In this document: positions 1 through 8,583 of the stretch, piece by piece | How positions within the stretch are numbered: position 1 is the first letter of the stretch | How the letters are laid out: each line of letters begins with the position of its first letter | IMG/VR virus record: IMGVR_UViG_3300020394_000115 | Span: 1-52,758 of that record | Direction: 5' to 3' (one strand) | DNA from: a virus | DNA: 52,758 bases | Position numbers and translations under genes: made by a program | The notes under the pieces: model-generated | The model's database searches: none | Seen by the model: the letters and a program-made list of their open reading frames with translations, nothing else | Told to the model about the DNA's origin: nothing

Positions 1-279
1 CATGGTAATCAATTTCAAGCAGAGGAAGGTAGTAATGATGATTTGGTTATGTGTCTGGTGTTATTTTCATGGGCAACTGACCAAAGATATTTTAAAGAAT
101 TAACAGACCAAGATGTTAGAAAAAGAATGTATGCTGATAATCAAGATAGAATTGAGCAAGACATGACACCATTTGGATTTATAGTAGATGGTAATAATGA
201 TGAAATAGGAGAAACAGTAGATGAGTATGGAACAAGATGGTCACCCGTCACAATCAGAGACAAAGACACCGATTGGTAA
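1..279 (+). CDS. gp17: Large terminase subunit gp17, C-terminal fragment
   Basis: The reading frame is open from the first base, so only the last 92 residues are present. The terminase large subunit is the ATP-driven DNA packaging motor and the headful nuclease. The visible part carries the end of the nuclease domain: a DDLVMCLVLFSW segment, then an acidic helix and the PFGFIVDG segment typical of the gp17 C-terminus in marine T4-like phages. The catalytic motifs lie upstream of the window. The next gene overlaps its last 59 bases. In T4 and most relatives gp18 follows directly; here about 3.9 kb of accessory genes intervene. Confidence 0.85.
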   Translation, partial: HGNQFQAEEGSNDDLVMCLVLFSWATDQRYFKELTDQDVRKRMYADNQDRIEQDMTPFGFIVDGNNDEIGETVDEYGTRWSPVTIRDKDTDW

Positions 280-775
280 TTATTTTAGATACAATTGGAA
301 ACCCGATTATAGTAAGTTTAAATATTCGGGTTGGCAACTACTAGATAAGATAGATAAAAACGCACACATACTAGATATAGGATGTGGCTATAATTTACTT
401 AAACCACACTTTCCAAATTTATATGGAATAGACCCATATAATAGCGATGCAGATCAAGAGATTGCATTTGAGGATTACAAACCACATAAAAATTTTGATG
501 TTTATTTAGCGTTAGGAAGTTTAAACTTTGGAGATGAAAAAACAGTTGACAAACAAATAGAACATCTGTATAATATCACTAAAAAAAATGATATAATTTA
601 TTGGAGGCAAAACCCTGGGTTAAGCGATCATCCTTGGCAAGGTGTAGAGGAGATTGTATTTTTTCCATGGTCAGAAATATATAATCAATATTTTTGTAAT
701 AAGTATGATTTTGAATTGAAAGACTTAAAACATGATAGTGGTAATAGATTATACGCAGAGTGGATACGTAAATAA
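221..775 (+). CDS. Putative class I SAM-dependent methyltransferase
   Basis: This 184-residue protein has a motif I-like segment, HILDIGCGYN, near residues 49-58. A second beta-strand ends in YGIDPYN and a third region reads DVYLALGSLNFG, the layout of a small Rossmann methyltransferase. The substrate is unknown. The first 20 residues lie inside the terminase gene; a shorter form starting nearer residue 19 would need a non-ATG codon, so the ATG at 221 is kept. The stop abuts the GTG of the permease gene, so the two are probably co-transcribed. It could instead be a methyltransferase-fold protein without activity. Confidence 0.55.
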   Translation: MSMEQDGHPSQSETKTPIGNYFRYNWKPDYSKFKYSGWQLLDKIDKNAHILDIGCGYNLLKPHFPNLYGIDPYNSDADQEIAFEDYKPHKNFDVYLALGSLNFGDEKTVDKQIEHLYNITKKNDIIYWRQNPGLSDHPWQGVEEIVFFPWSEIYNQYFCNKYDFELKDLKHDSGNRLYAEWIRK

Positions 776-2215
776 GTGGAAATAATATTTTTGTTATTAG
801 GAATCCTTTACGGATTAATAGTTGGTTTAGTTCCAGCCGCAGGTGCAACGACTGGGTTAATAACTCTATTTGGATTTATGCCATATTTTGCATCTGACCC
901 ATATCTTGGTGTTATCTTTTGTGTTGCTGTTGTTGCATCCTCTACTACTGGTGACTCTTTTAGTGGAGTGTTGTTAGGAATACCAGGTGCAAACTCAGCT
1001 GCCGCAACAATGGTTGATGGATTTCCTATGGCACAAAACGGAGAAGCATCTAGAGCTTTATCTGCTGCAATAACATCATCAACTTTAAATGGATTATTCT
1101 TTGGTTCATTAACATTTTTATTTTTACCATACTATACAAACATTGTAATGTACATGGGTATACCAGAACTATGGGCGTTAGTTGTACTCGCATTTGTAAC
1201 CGTTGGATTTGTTTCTACAAAAAATTATGTTAGAAGTATTATAGCAATTGTACTTGGTGTTACATTAGGACTTGTAGGCGTGGATGCAAACAACGTACCT
1301 AGATTTACTTTAGGATGGCAATATCTAGAGGATGGTATTCAGATACTTCCTTTTGTTGCAGGTCTATTTGCTATACCAGAATTATATTCAAGTTGGAAAA
1401 AAGGTAGTGCAACCAACGAAGTAGAATATATGTATAGTGGAACGTGGAAACAAGTTAGACAAGGTATCGTAGATGTATTTAAATTTTGGAAAGATAGTTT
1501 ACGTGGAGGTGTTATAGGTTCTTTCATAGGATTACTACCAGGTCTTGGTGGGGCAATGGCAGATTGGATGGCATATGGTTCAACTGTTGCATCTAACCCA
1601 AACGAAAAATTTGGTATAGGAAATGTAAAAGGTGTTGTTGGTGCTGAAGGTGCAAACAATTCACAAAAAGCATCTTCATTTATACCAACAGTATTATTTG
1701 GAATACCTGGCGCTCCATTTGCAGCTATCTTAATGGGATTGTTTTTATACATTGGAATAGACTTAGGTTCACCAGAAACTTTTTATGACAATAAGTTATT
1801 TGATAGTATGGCGTTTGCGTTTCTATTAGGAACTTTAATTACAGCATTGATTTGTTATATACTAGCATATTACTCTTCATATCTTGCAAAATTACCATAC
1901 AAATATTATTTTCCATTTATACTAATAGTAATTGTATGGGCAACTTTACAATATACTGGTGGATGGGAAGACATAGCAGTTTTAACAATTTTTAGTATCG
2001 TAGGTATCATTGCAAAGAAATATAAATTTAGCAGACCTGCTTTACTAATTGGTTTTTTGTTAAGTGATAGAATTTATTCTTTAACTTATCAATTAACAAC
2101 ACTACATACAATACATGATTTGATAACCAGACCAATATTCATATTCATTGTATTGTCAATAATTGCAATCTTATATTGGTCACTCACAAAAAGGAGTAAA
2201 TTAGACTATGCTTAG
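776..2215 (+). CDS. tctA: Tripartite tricarboxylate transporter permease, TctA family
   Basis: This 479-residue protein is strongly hydrophobic with about 11-12 membrane segments, close to the usual TctA length of about 500. The N-terminal half has the family's Gly/Pro-rich loop (GLVPAAGATTG) followed by SSTTGDSFSGVLLGIPGA. The second half repeats that pattern as GLLPGLGGAMADWMAYG and FIPTVLFGIPGAPFAAILMG, the inverted-repeat signature of TctA. TctA is the large membrane subunit of secondary importers that take up tricarboxylates or other organic acids with a periplasmic binding protein. The start is the GTG next to the previous stop, and the end overlaps the binding-protein gene by 8 bases. 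The usual small four-helix TctB subunit is not visible nearby. Phage genes on both sides rule out a simple host fragment. Confidence 0.85.
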   Translation: MEIIFLLLGILYGLIVGLVPAAGATTGLITLFGFMPYFASDPYLGVIFCVAVVASSTTGDSFSGVLLGIPGANSAAATMVDGFPMAQNGEASRALSAAITSSTLNGLFFGSLTFLFLPYYTNIVMYMGIPELWALVVLAFVTVGFVSTKNYVRSIIAIVLGVTLGLVGVDANNVPRFTLGWQYLEDGIQILPFVAGLFAIPELYSSWKKGSATNEVEYMYSGTWKQVRQGIVDVFKFWKDSLRGGVIGSFIGLLPGLGGAMADWMAYGSTVASNPNEKFGIGNVKGVVGAEGANNSQKASSFIPTVLFGIPGAPFAAILMGLFLYIGIDLGSPETFYDNKLFDSMAFAFLLGTLITALICYILAYYSSYLAKLPYKYYFPFILIVIVWATLQYTGGWEDIAVLTIFSIVGIIAKKYKFSRPALLIGFLLSDRIYSLTYQLTTLHTIHDLITRPIFIFIVLSIIAILYWSLTKRSKLDYA

Positions 2216-3245
2216 AATATTGTTTGCATTGATTTTAATGACATCTGTTGCAAAAGCAGATTATACATTAGTTGTACCGCAAAAACCCTCAGGTGGTACA
2301 TCTGTTTGGTCACAAATTGTTGTGGCAGAGTGGGAAAAACATTTAGGTGAGAAGATTATTCTTAAATACTTACCTGGCGCCAGAGATCAAATGGGCCCAA
2401 ATCAATTTCAAAATGAATTTAGATTTGACGATAAAACAATTCTAGTATCACATGGTGGTAACGGAATATCTTATCTGATTGAACCAGTTGAATATAATTA
2501 TTTTGATTGGGATTCTATTGGACACATGAATCTTAATATTATTGTTGGGGCAGATGATACCATTGCAAATGGTCATGTTAAATTTTCTGCCGGTTCAGGT
2601 ATGATACCTGAAATTATGGCAATCACTATGTTAATGGGTGGACCAGATATGGACCCCTATGAAGCTTTTAACAAATACATAACTTTTGTAAAAGGAATGA
2701 GTGGGTCAGAGAGAAGACTTGCATTTAGGCGTGGAGACTTAAACGCAACTAGAGAAAACCCAGCTGCATATAAAAAACACGTAATGCCTTTAATAGAAAA
2801 AGGAGTTGCAGAGACATGGTTTCATCATGGAATATTAGATGTAGAATCTGGTAAACATATTGATGACCCTAATTTTACAGAACCAACATTCGAAAAATTA
2901 TACACATATACATATGGAGTTGAACCAAGTGGTGATTTCTATGATGCATATAAACTTGTTAAGTCATGGAGAGACTCTTTACAAAAAGCGTTTTGGGTTA
3001 ATAAAAACAATCCTAACAAACAAAAGTTAATTGATGCATTAAATAAAATGATTGCAGACCCAGAATCTGTGGCTGCGATTGAAAAGAAAGTTGGAAAGTA
3101 TGAGTGGCGAGTAGGAGAAGATGGTAATGATACTGTTAAAATACTAAAGTCATTTATCACACCAGAAGCACTAAAAACATTAGTTGACTTTACTAATATT
3201 GAACTTGGATATAACACGGTGTACAAAGAAGACCTTACCAAGTAA
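2208..3245 (+). CDS. tctC: TctC-like periplasmic substrate-binding protein
   Basis: The 345-residue product starts with a clear signal peptide: a hydrophobic core, then AKA at residues 15-17 as the probable cleavage site. The mature start (YTLVVPQKPSGGTSVWSQIV) and a following LPGARDQMGP segment match the VP..aGG and N.PGA..G blocks of TctC-type binding proteins in the Bug family. The segment ILVSHGGNG matches the third conserved block. It should deliver an organic acid to the TctA-like permease, whose gene it overlaps. It is divergent and somewhat longer than typical TctC, so the ligand cannot be guessed. With no TctB seen, the pair may act with host TctB or alone. Confidence 0.75.
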   Translation: MLRILFALILMTSVAKADYTLVVPQKPSGGTSVWSQIVVAEWEKHLGEKIILKYLPGARDQMGPNQFQNEFRFDDKTILVSHGGNGISYLIEPVEYNYFDWDSIGHMNLNIIVGADDTIANGHVKFSAGSGMIPEIMAITMLMGGPDMDPYEAFNKYITFVKGMSGSERRLAFRRGDLNATRENPAAYKKHVMPLIEKGVAETWFHHGILDVESGKHIDDPNFTEPTFEKLYTYTYGVEPSGDFYDAYKLVKSWRDSLQKAFWVNKNNPNKQKLIDALNKMIADPESVAAIEKKVGKYEWRVGEDGNDTVKILKSFITPEALKTLVDFTNIELGYNTVYKEDLTK

Positions 3246-3817
3246 TGTCATATATTCTGTTTACAGGGGCACCCGGTTCTAAGTGGTCTGGTGTGGCCAG
3301 AGATATCTATAAATCAAAAGATATAGATCAATCTGACTACAAAAGAAATCGGGTGTACAAAAATAAAAAAGTAAAACATGTTGGTTCTTACTTTGACCCT
3401 GGTATGGAATTTGGACCTCAAAGAGAGGAGTGGGATAAACCTTTTTCTGGCAAAGGAAAAAGAATAATAAAATCCCACACCTTTTCTTATGATCTTGATA
3501 ATTTAAAAGAACATGGATATCCCATAGTATTTGTTCATAGACCAGATTATGAGTGTTATAAATGGTGGCAACAGGCAGGTGGATTTGATATAAAATACCC
3601 AAGTTATCAATGGTATGAAGATTTAGAAGGTATGTGGTGGCACATACAAGAACAAAATAGAGAAATTATGGATTTTATTAAAAACAATGAAAGGAATATA
3701 ACAACACTAGAGGATAATTTCGATTTATTAGAAATACTTAAAATATCAGAACCTGAAGATTTTTCATATAGACTATACAGTAATGAAGATATTAAAGTTT
3801 ATGTGTGGTTAAAGTAA
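3245..3817 (+). CDS. Sulfotransferase-like P-loop protein
   Basis: The 190-residue protein opens with a beta-strand and the glycine-rich loop FTGAPGSKWSG (residues 6-16). Mid-protein it has IVFVHRPDYECYKWWQQAGG, which resembles the second PAPS-binding block of sulfotransferases (R.P.....S/W). A histidine follows in IKSHTFSYD. This supports a P-loop sulfotransferase or kinase-like fold, not a specific reaction. The start codon overlaps the stop of the binding-protein gene (TAATG), so it belongs to the same transcript. Its last bases overlap the end of the convergent gene on the other strand. Confidence 0.45.
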   Translation: MSYILFTGAPGSKWSGVARDIYKSKDIDQSDYKRNRVYKNKKVKHVGSYFDPGMEFGPQREEWDKPFSGKGKRIIKSHTFSYDLDNLKEHGYPIVFVHRPDYECYKWWQQAGGFDIKYPSYQWYEDLEGMWWHIQEQNREIMDFIKNNERNITTLEDNFDLLEILKISEPEDFSYRLYSNEDIKVYVWLK

Positions 3818-4108
3818 CTCAATAAGATCATTATCAAGTTTAATCCAACAATTATGACATATAATTTTAGAACTATCAATTAAATTAAGTATCTCTTGTC
3901 TACCTGCACCATTAACCCCTTTTATTTTAGACAACTTACGTATATTGGAGTCATGAGGATGAAATTTTAGACATATTGTTTCACTCTCACCACAATTTTG
4001 ACAAGACTTATCAGATAAATGATTATTTAGCCAAGATACACGTTTGTTATAGTGTCTTCTTGCCACTTTCTTGATAGTCTCTTTGTATTTTTCATAATGA
4101 GATTGCAT
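3809..4108 (-). CDS. HNH-like zinc-binding protein
   Basis: This is the only minus-strand gene in the window, 99 residues and basic at the N-terminus. It has a zinc-ribbon pair, CQNCG and CHNCW, flanking LKFHPHD. The spacing is that of small HNH endonucleases, where C..C, L.FHH.D and C.NCH are usual. The final His of the second cluster is replaced by Trp and the central HH is split, so catalysis is uncertain. It could be an active homing-type nuclease, a decayed one, or a DNA-binding zinc protein. It is convergent with the sulfotransferase-like gene and has its own TATAAATA box seven bases upstream of the ATG, leaving almost no leader. An in-frame stop lies just upstream, so the start is fixed. 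Confidence 0.55.
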   Translation of the reverse strand: MQSHYEKYKETIKKVARRHYNKRVSWLNNHLSDKSCQNCGESETICLKFHPHDSNIRKLSKIKGVNGAGRQEILNLIDSSKIICHNCWIKLDNDLIELL

Positions 4109-4115
4109 AATGCAC

Positions 4116-4123
4116 TATTTATA
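4116..4123 (-). promoter_or_regulatory. Late promoter box for the minus-strand HNH-like gene
   Basis: Read on the minus strand this is a perfect TATAAATA, the gp55-dependent late promoter element of T4-type phages. It sits only seven bases before the ATG at 4108, so the transcript would be nearly leaderless. It faces away from the late box at 4167. Confidence 0.5.
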
Positions 4124-4166
4124 TCTGGTCGGTCTATAAAAAACAGGGTTTAGAAAATTAAATATC

Positions 4167-4174
4167 TATAAATA
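4167..4174 (+). promoter_or_regulatory. Late promoter box upstream of gp18
   Basis: Perfect TATAAATA in the context CTATAAATAC, 48 bases before the tail sheath ATG. The leader contains a strong AAGGAG ribosome binding site. This is the expected position for late transcription of the structural operon by the gp55 sigma factor encoded in this window. Confidence 0.75.
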
Positions 4175-4222
4175 CAGATATAAAATAGAATGTAATAGCT
4201 ATACATCAAAAGGAGAACAACA

Positions 4223-6232
4223 ATGGCATTTTTAGTCTCACCTGGCGTTCAGGTAAAAGAAGTTGACTTAACAAATGTGGTACCAGCAGTAGCGACATCA
4301 ATCGGTGCAATCGCTGGAGCATTTGAAAAAGGCCCTGTTTCATCTGTAACAACTATAACGTCTGAAGAAGACTTAATTAAGAATTTTGGCAAACCAAACT
4401 CATCAAACTTCGAGAACTGGTATTGCGCTGCGAACTTCCTACAATACACTAACAACTTGCAAGTAGTAAGAGCAGAAAGTGGAATAGTAAACGCAGTTGC
4501 TTCAGGAACAGCAATACTAATTAGAGATACAGATCACTATCTAGGCTCATTCTCTGCTGGAGAAGCGAGTGTTGGTGAGTGGGCTGCAAGAACAGCTGGA
4601 ACACACGGTAACTCAATAGGAGTTTCTATTTGTGCAACAGCAACAGCATACGAACAAGTATTATCATCAGGTAACTTAACAGTTACGGAAGATGCAGTAG
4701 GTTCTACATCAATTGCAGTAGATGATATCGATTTATCAAACAATGTTATCAACGTAGGTGACATCGTATCTTTCTTTACAGACTCAGCAGGTACAACACC
4801 TGTAACTGGTGAAGACGGAAAACAATATGAAGTAACAGCAGTAAATACTTCAACTAACGTAATGACAATCAAAAGATTAGACGACCCTAACGGCGGTGGA
4901 GTTCATAACATTATACCTGATAACTCTTTTATCAAAAGACGTTGGAGATTTTATGACAGATTTGACGGAGCCCCTGGCACATCTGCATGGTCAACAGCAA
5001 ACGCAAGAGGAACAGGTGACGAAATCCACGTTGTAGTTTACGATAGAACTGGTGATATCACTGGTGCAGCTGTAGATGTAAATGGTGAAAGACAAAATGC
5101 AATTATCGAAACTTTTGCAAACATGTCTAAAAACCCTAACGCAAAAACAGCTCAAGGTTCTACAAACTACTATCCAAATGTAATTTACAATCAATCACAA
5201 TTCGTATATTGGATGGACCATAATTCATCTGGTTCGAATTGGGGAACTGACACAACATCAGCATATACAGCTGTCGATACACCAACTGCTACAAACTTAT
5301 CTGGTGGAACAGACGATTACTCACTAACAAATGGTGAGTTAAGACTTGCATATGATAAATTTGCTGATACAGAGTCATTAGACATTAACTTAGTAATTGG
5401 TGGTTCATCTTCAATAGCTGCAGATACAGCATCAAACATGGATACACACGTTACTATGATTACTGATCTGGTTGAAAAAAGACGAGACTGTGTAGCATTT
5501 GTATCACCATACAGAGCTGCAACAGTTAACATTGCGAACACTACTACACAAACTGAAAACGTAAAAACTGGCTTTGATGCATGTCCTAGTTCATCTTACG
5601 TAGTGTTTGATAGTGGATACAAATACATGTATGACAAATACAATGATGTTTACAGATTTGTACCATTAAATGGTGACATTGCTGGTCTTTGTGCATTTAC
5701 AGATAGAATAGCAGATAGTTTCTTTTCACCTGCTGGATTTAACAGAGGTAACATAAGAGGCGCAATCAAATTATCATACAACCCTAACAATGCTGAAAGA
5801 GATATACTTTACAGAGCAAGAGTTAACCCAGTTGTTAACTTCCCAGGTCAAGGTGTTGTATTGTTTGGTGACAAAACTGCATTAACTAAACCAAGTGCTT
5901 TTGATAGAATTAACGTAAGAAGATTATTCTTGTTAATGGAAAAAGCAATCGCAACAGCAGCTAAATTCCAACTCTTTGAATTCAACGATGAATTTACAAG
6001 AGCACAATTTAGAAACTTAGTTGAGCCATTCCTAAGAGACATACAAGGTCGAAGAGGAATATCTGACTTCTCAGTTGTTGCAGACGCTTCAAACAATACT
6101 GGCGAAGTAATTGACAGAAATGAGTTTGTCGCAGACATCTTTGTCAAACCTGCAAGAGCTATTAACTTTATTACATTATCGTTCATAGCAACTAGAACAG
6201 GTGTAGCGTTTACCGAAGTAGGAGGAGCGTAA
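4223..6232 (+). CDS. gp18: Contractile tail sheath protein gp18
   Basis: The product is 669 residues, about the length of T4 gp18 (659). It begins FLVSPGVQVKEVDLTNVVPA, the hallmark sheath start in which the chain joins its neighbour. The C-terminal half has the conserved handshake region (YRARVNPVVNFPGQGVVLFG, then INVRRLFLLMEKAI and FEFNDEFTRAQFRN). It forms the contractile outer tube of the tail. It is the first gene after the late promoter at 4167, has an AAGGAG site, and is followed after 1 base by the tail tube gene. Confidence 0.97.
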   Translation: MAFLVSPGVQVKEVDLTNVVPAVATSIGAIAGAFEKGPVSSVTTITSEEDLIKNFGKPNSSNFENWYCAANFLQYTNNLQVVRAESGIVNAVASGTAILIRDTDHYLGSFSAGEASVGEWAARTAGTHGNSIGVSICATATAYEQVLSSGNLTVTEDAVGSTSIAVDDIDLSNNVINVGDIVSFFTDSAGTTPVTGEDGKQYEVTAVNTSTNVMTIKRLDDPNGGGVHNIIPDNSFIKRRWRFYDRFDGAPGTSAWSTANARGTGDEIHVVVYDRTGDITGAAVDVNGERQNAIIETFANMSKNPNAKTAQGSTNYYPNVIYNQSQFVYWMDHNSSGSNWGTDTTSAYTAVDTPTATNLSGGTDDYSLTNGELRLAYDKFADTESLDINLVIGGSSSIAADTASNMDTHVTMITDLVEKRRDCVAFVSPYRAATVNIANTTTQTENVKTGFDACPSSSYVVFDSGYKYMYDKYNDVYRFVPLNGDIAGLCAFTDRIADSFFSPAGFNRGNIRGAIKLSYNPNNAERDILYRARVNPVVNFPGQGVVLFGDKTALTKPSAFDRINVRRLFLLMEKAIATAAKFQLFEFNDEFTRAQFRNLVEPFLRDIQGRRGISDFSVVADASNNTGEVIDRNEFVADIFVKPARAINFITLSFIATRTGVAFTEVGGA

Positions 6233-6233
6233 G

Positions 6234-6764
6234 ATGGCAAAAATAGACGATTTTAAAGCAAACCTAATTGGTGGAGGTGCAAGACCCAATCAGTTTAGAG
6301 TAACTATTACACCACCACCAGGTATCGCAATCGGATTAGATGTAAGAAGAAGTTCATTCTTAGCAAAGGCTTCAAACTTACCAGGTCAAACACTTGGTGA
6401 GATACCTATACCTTTCAGAGGTAGAAATATCTACATCGCTGGAGACAGAGAGTTTGATACTTGGTCAACAATCTTTATCAATGATACAGACTTCATGGTA
6501 AGAAATGCAATAGAGCGTTGGATGAATGGTATCAATGACATGGTTGAAAACACAGGTGTTTCATCACCAGCAGAATATCAAGCTGACTTGTTTGTTGAAC
6601 AACTAGATAGAGATGACACTATTCTTAAAACTTACATTATGAGAAATGCGTATCCGTTATCAACACCACAGATCGAAGTGGCTGCTGATTCAACGAATAC
6701 CATTGAAGAGTTTGAGGTGACATGGAGATATCAACACTTTGAATCAAGTGGCGTTAACTTCTAA
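6234..6764 (+). CDS. gp19: Tail tube protein gp19
   Basis: The 176-residue protein (T4 gp19 has 163) has the family signature: GGGARPNQFRVTITPP near residues 13-28, FLAKASNLPGQTLGEI, then a FRGRNIYIAGDREFDTW segment and an IERWMNGIN helix. It forms stacked hexameric rings of the inner tube through which DNA passes. Its ATG comes one base after the sheath stop, so translation is probably coupled. The gene at 13438 looks like a distant member of the same fold. Confidence 0.95.
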   Translation: MAKIDDFKANLIGGGARPNQFRVTITPPPGIAIGLDVRRSSFLAKASNLPGQTLGEIPIPFRGRNIYIAGDREFDTWSTIFINDTDFMVRNAIERWMNGINDMVENTGVSSPAEYQADLFVEQLDRDDTILKTYIMRNAYPLSTPQIEVAADSTNTIEEFEVTWRYQHFESSGVNF

Positions 6765-6772
6765 TTTACCTA

Positions 6773-6780
6773 CATAAATA
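6773..6780 (+). promoter_or_regulatory. Late promoter-like box upstream of gp20
   Basis: CATAAATA in the context TACATAAATACATAAG has one mismatch to the T4 late consensus. It lies in the only sizeable gap between gp19 and gp20, 22 bases before the portal ATG, followed by a TAGGAG ribosome site. Confidence 0.5.
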
Positions 6781-6802
6781 CATAAGAACGTAGGAGTACA
6801 TT

Positions 6803-8392
6803 ATGGCAGAGCTATTCGGATTTAAATTCGAAAGAATAAAAGATACAGAAAGTCAAGAAAAGTTTACCCAAAAATCGCCTGACGATGGTACGGTTGAAGT
6901 CGCAGGCGGTGGGCACTTTGCTCAAGTTCTAGATCAAGACGGAAGAGATAGAAACGAGAATGATCTCGTAAGAAGATATCGAGATATTGCACAACAACCA
7001 GAATGTGATAGTGCAATTGAAGATATCATGAATGAGGCAATCGTTGCTAACGAAAGAGATCAATCAGTATCAATCATAACTGATAACTTACCACACACAA
7101 AAAGAATTAAAGATAGAATTAGAGAAGAGTTTGATAGTGTTTTAAAACTATTAGACTTTGATACAAAAGGACCAGATATTTTTAGACGTTGGTATGTGGA
7201 TGGTAGAATATATTATCACAAAGTAATTGACACTAAAAATCCTAGAATGGGTATTCAAGAAGTTAGATACATTGACCCAAGACAAATCAAAAAAGTAAGA
7301 GAAATTAAAAAACAACCTAAAGCAGTAGGACCAGATGTAATTAAAAAACAAGAAGAGTATTACATTTACAACGCAAAAGGTAATTATACTGGTACTGGTT
7401 CTAGTAATATGATTGGTGTAAGACTATCACCAGACTCAGTAACTTACTGTCCATCTGGTTTAATTGATGCAAATAGAAATATGGTTTTATCATATTTGCA
7501 CAAAGCAATTAAACCTGTCAATCAATTAAGAATGATTGAAGATAGTCTTGTTATTTACAGAATATCAAGAGCACCAGAAAGAAGAATTTTTTATATCGAT
7601 GTAGGTAACTTACCAAAAGTAAAAGCAGAGCAATACTTAAAAGATGTAATGCAAAGATATCGAAACAAATTAGTTTACGATGCAAAGACAGGTGAAATAA
7701 GAGACGATAGAAATCACATGTCAATGTTAGAAGACTTTTGGTTACCAAGAAGAGAAGGTGGTAGAGGTACAGAGATTACAACTTTACCAGGTGGAAGTAA
7801 CTTAGGTGAGATAGAAGATATAACTTATTTCCAAAGAAAATTATATCGTTCTTTAAATGTTCCTATTTCTAGATTAGAAGCTGAACAAAACTTTTCTTTA
7901 GGTAGATCAACAGAAATTACAAGAGATGAATTAAAGTTTACTAAGTTTGTACAAAAAATTAGAAAAAAATTCACGCCACTATTTAATGACATGCTTAAAA
8001 CTCAGTTAGTTTTAAAAGGTGTTATTAATGTAGAAGAGTGGCCAGATATGAGAGAACATATTAGTTATGATTTCTTACAAGATAATAACTTTGCAGAATT
8101 AAAAAATGCAGAGTTACTAAGAGAGAAGATAGATCAACTTGGTGCAATCGAGGGATTTGTAGGAACATTCTTTAGTAAGAAATGGGTACAACAAAACGTT
8201 CTTAAATTTACAGAATTTGAAATAGAAGAAATGAAAAAACAAATTAATATTGAGGCAGGTATACCACCAGAAGAAGGTGGAGTTAATTTACCACCAAATG
8301 ATGGTGTAACAAATGAACCATTACAAGGTGTAGAACAACCACCTCAAGAACAACCACCAGAAGATGATATAGGAGATGAACAAGATGTCTAG
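6803..8392 (+). CDS. gp20: Portal vertex protein gp20
   Basis: The 529-residue length matches T4 gp20 (524). Conserved blocks include RYRDIAQQPECDSAIEDIMN near residues 60-79, YIDPRQIKKVREI, IEDSLVIYRISRAPERRIFY and the NRN-type helix DVMQRYRNKLVYD, all hallmarks of T4-like portals. The portal is the dodecameric ring at one capsid vertex through which gp17 pumps DNA. The C-terminus is a Pro/Gln/Glu-rich tail. The end overlaps the following prohead core gene by eight bases. Confidence 0.97.
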   Translation: MAELFGFKFERIKDTESQEKFTQKSPDDGTVEVAGGGHFAQVLDQDGRDRNENDLVRRYRDIAQQPECDSAIEDIMNEAIVANERDQSVSIITDNLPHTKRIKDRIREEFDSVLKLLDFDTKGPDIFRRWYVDGRIYYHKVIDTKNPRMGIQEVRYIDPRQIKKVREIKKQPKAVGPDVIKKQEEYYIYNAKGNYTGTGSSNMIGVRLSPDSVTYCPSGLIDANRNMVLSYLHKAIKPVNQLRMIEDSLVIYRISRAPERRIFYIDVGNLPKVKAEQYLKDVMQRYRNKLVYDAKTGEIRDDRNHMSMLEDFWLPRREGGRGTEITTLPGGSNLGEIEDITYFQRKLYRSLNVPISRLEAEQNFSLGRSTEITRDELKFTKFVQKIRKKFTPLFNDMLKTQLVLKGVINVEEWPDMREHISYDFLQDNNFAELKNAELLREKIDQLGAIEGFVGTFFSKKWVQQNVLKFTEFEIEEMKKQINIEAGIPPEEGGVNLPPNDGVTNEPLQGVEQPPQEQPPEDDIGDEQDV

Positions 8393-8579
8393 TGATAAAA
8401 TAGTTGACGCATTAGTTAATAATTCAAACTTAGATGCTGAAGATGCATTTAAAGAAACTATGAAAGATAAAGTAGCAATGGCGATTGATGATAAAAAACA
8501 AGAAATTGCTAAAGGATTTGTGAGAGATCACATACCTGAAACAGAACCAGAAGCGCCTGTTACCCAAGAAGAAGAATAA
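8385..8579 (+). CDS. gp67: Small prohead core protein, gp67-like
   Basis: A 64-residue, charged protein directly after the portal gene, where T4-like phages encode the prohead core protein PIP (gp67). An ATG exists at 8376, but the AGGAG site at 8371-8375 touches it; with the ATG at 8385 the spacing is nine bases, so that start is preferred. The chain is an amphipathic helix (DAEDAFKETMKDKVAMAIDD) with an acidic Glu/Pro tail. The call rests mainly on position and composition. Confidence 0.6.
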   Translation: MSSDKIVDALVNNSNLDAEDAFKETMKDKVAMAIDDKKQEIAKGFVRDHIPETEPEAPVTQEEE

Positions 8580-8583
8580 AAAA

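Noticed and set aside
1339-1752. Open frame on the minus strand inside the TctA-like permease gene
   Set aside because: It mirrors the low-stop composition of a membrane gene, has no ribosome site and no recognisable protein features.
776-3817. Transporter and sulfotransferase-like genes as host contamination or a chimeric join
   Set aside because: Genes overlap continuously from the gp17 end through to 3817, base composition looks the same by eye, and gp18 follows; no junction is visible.
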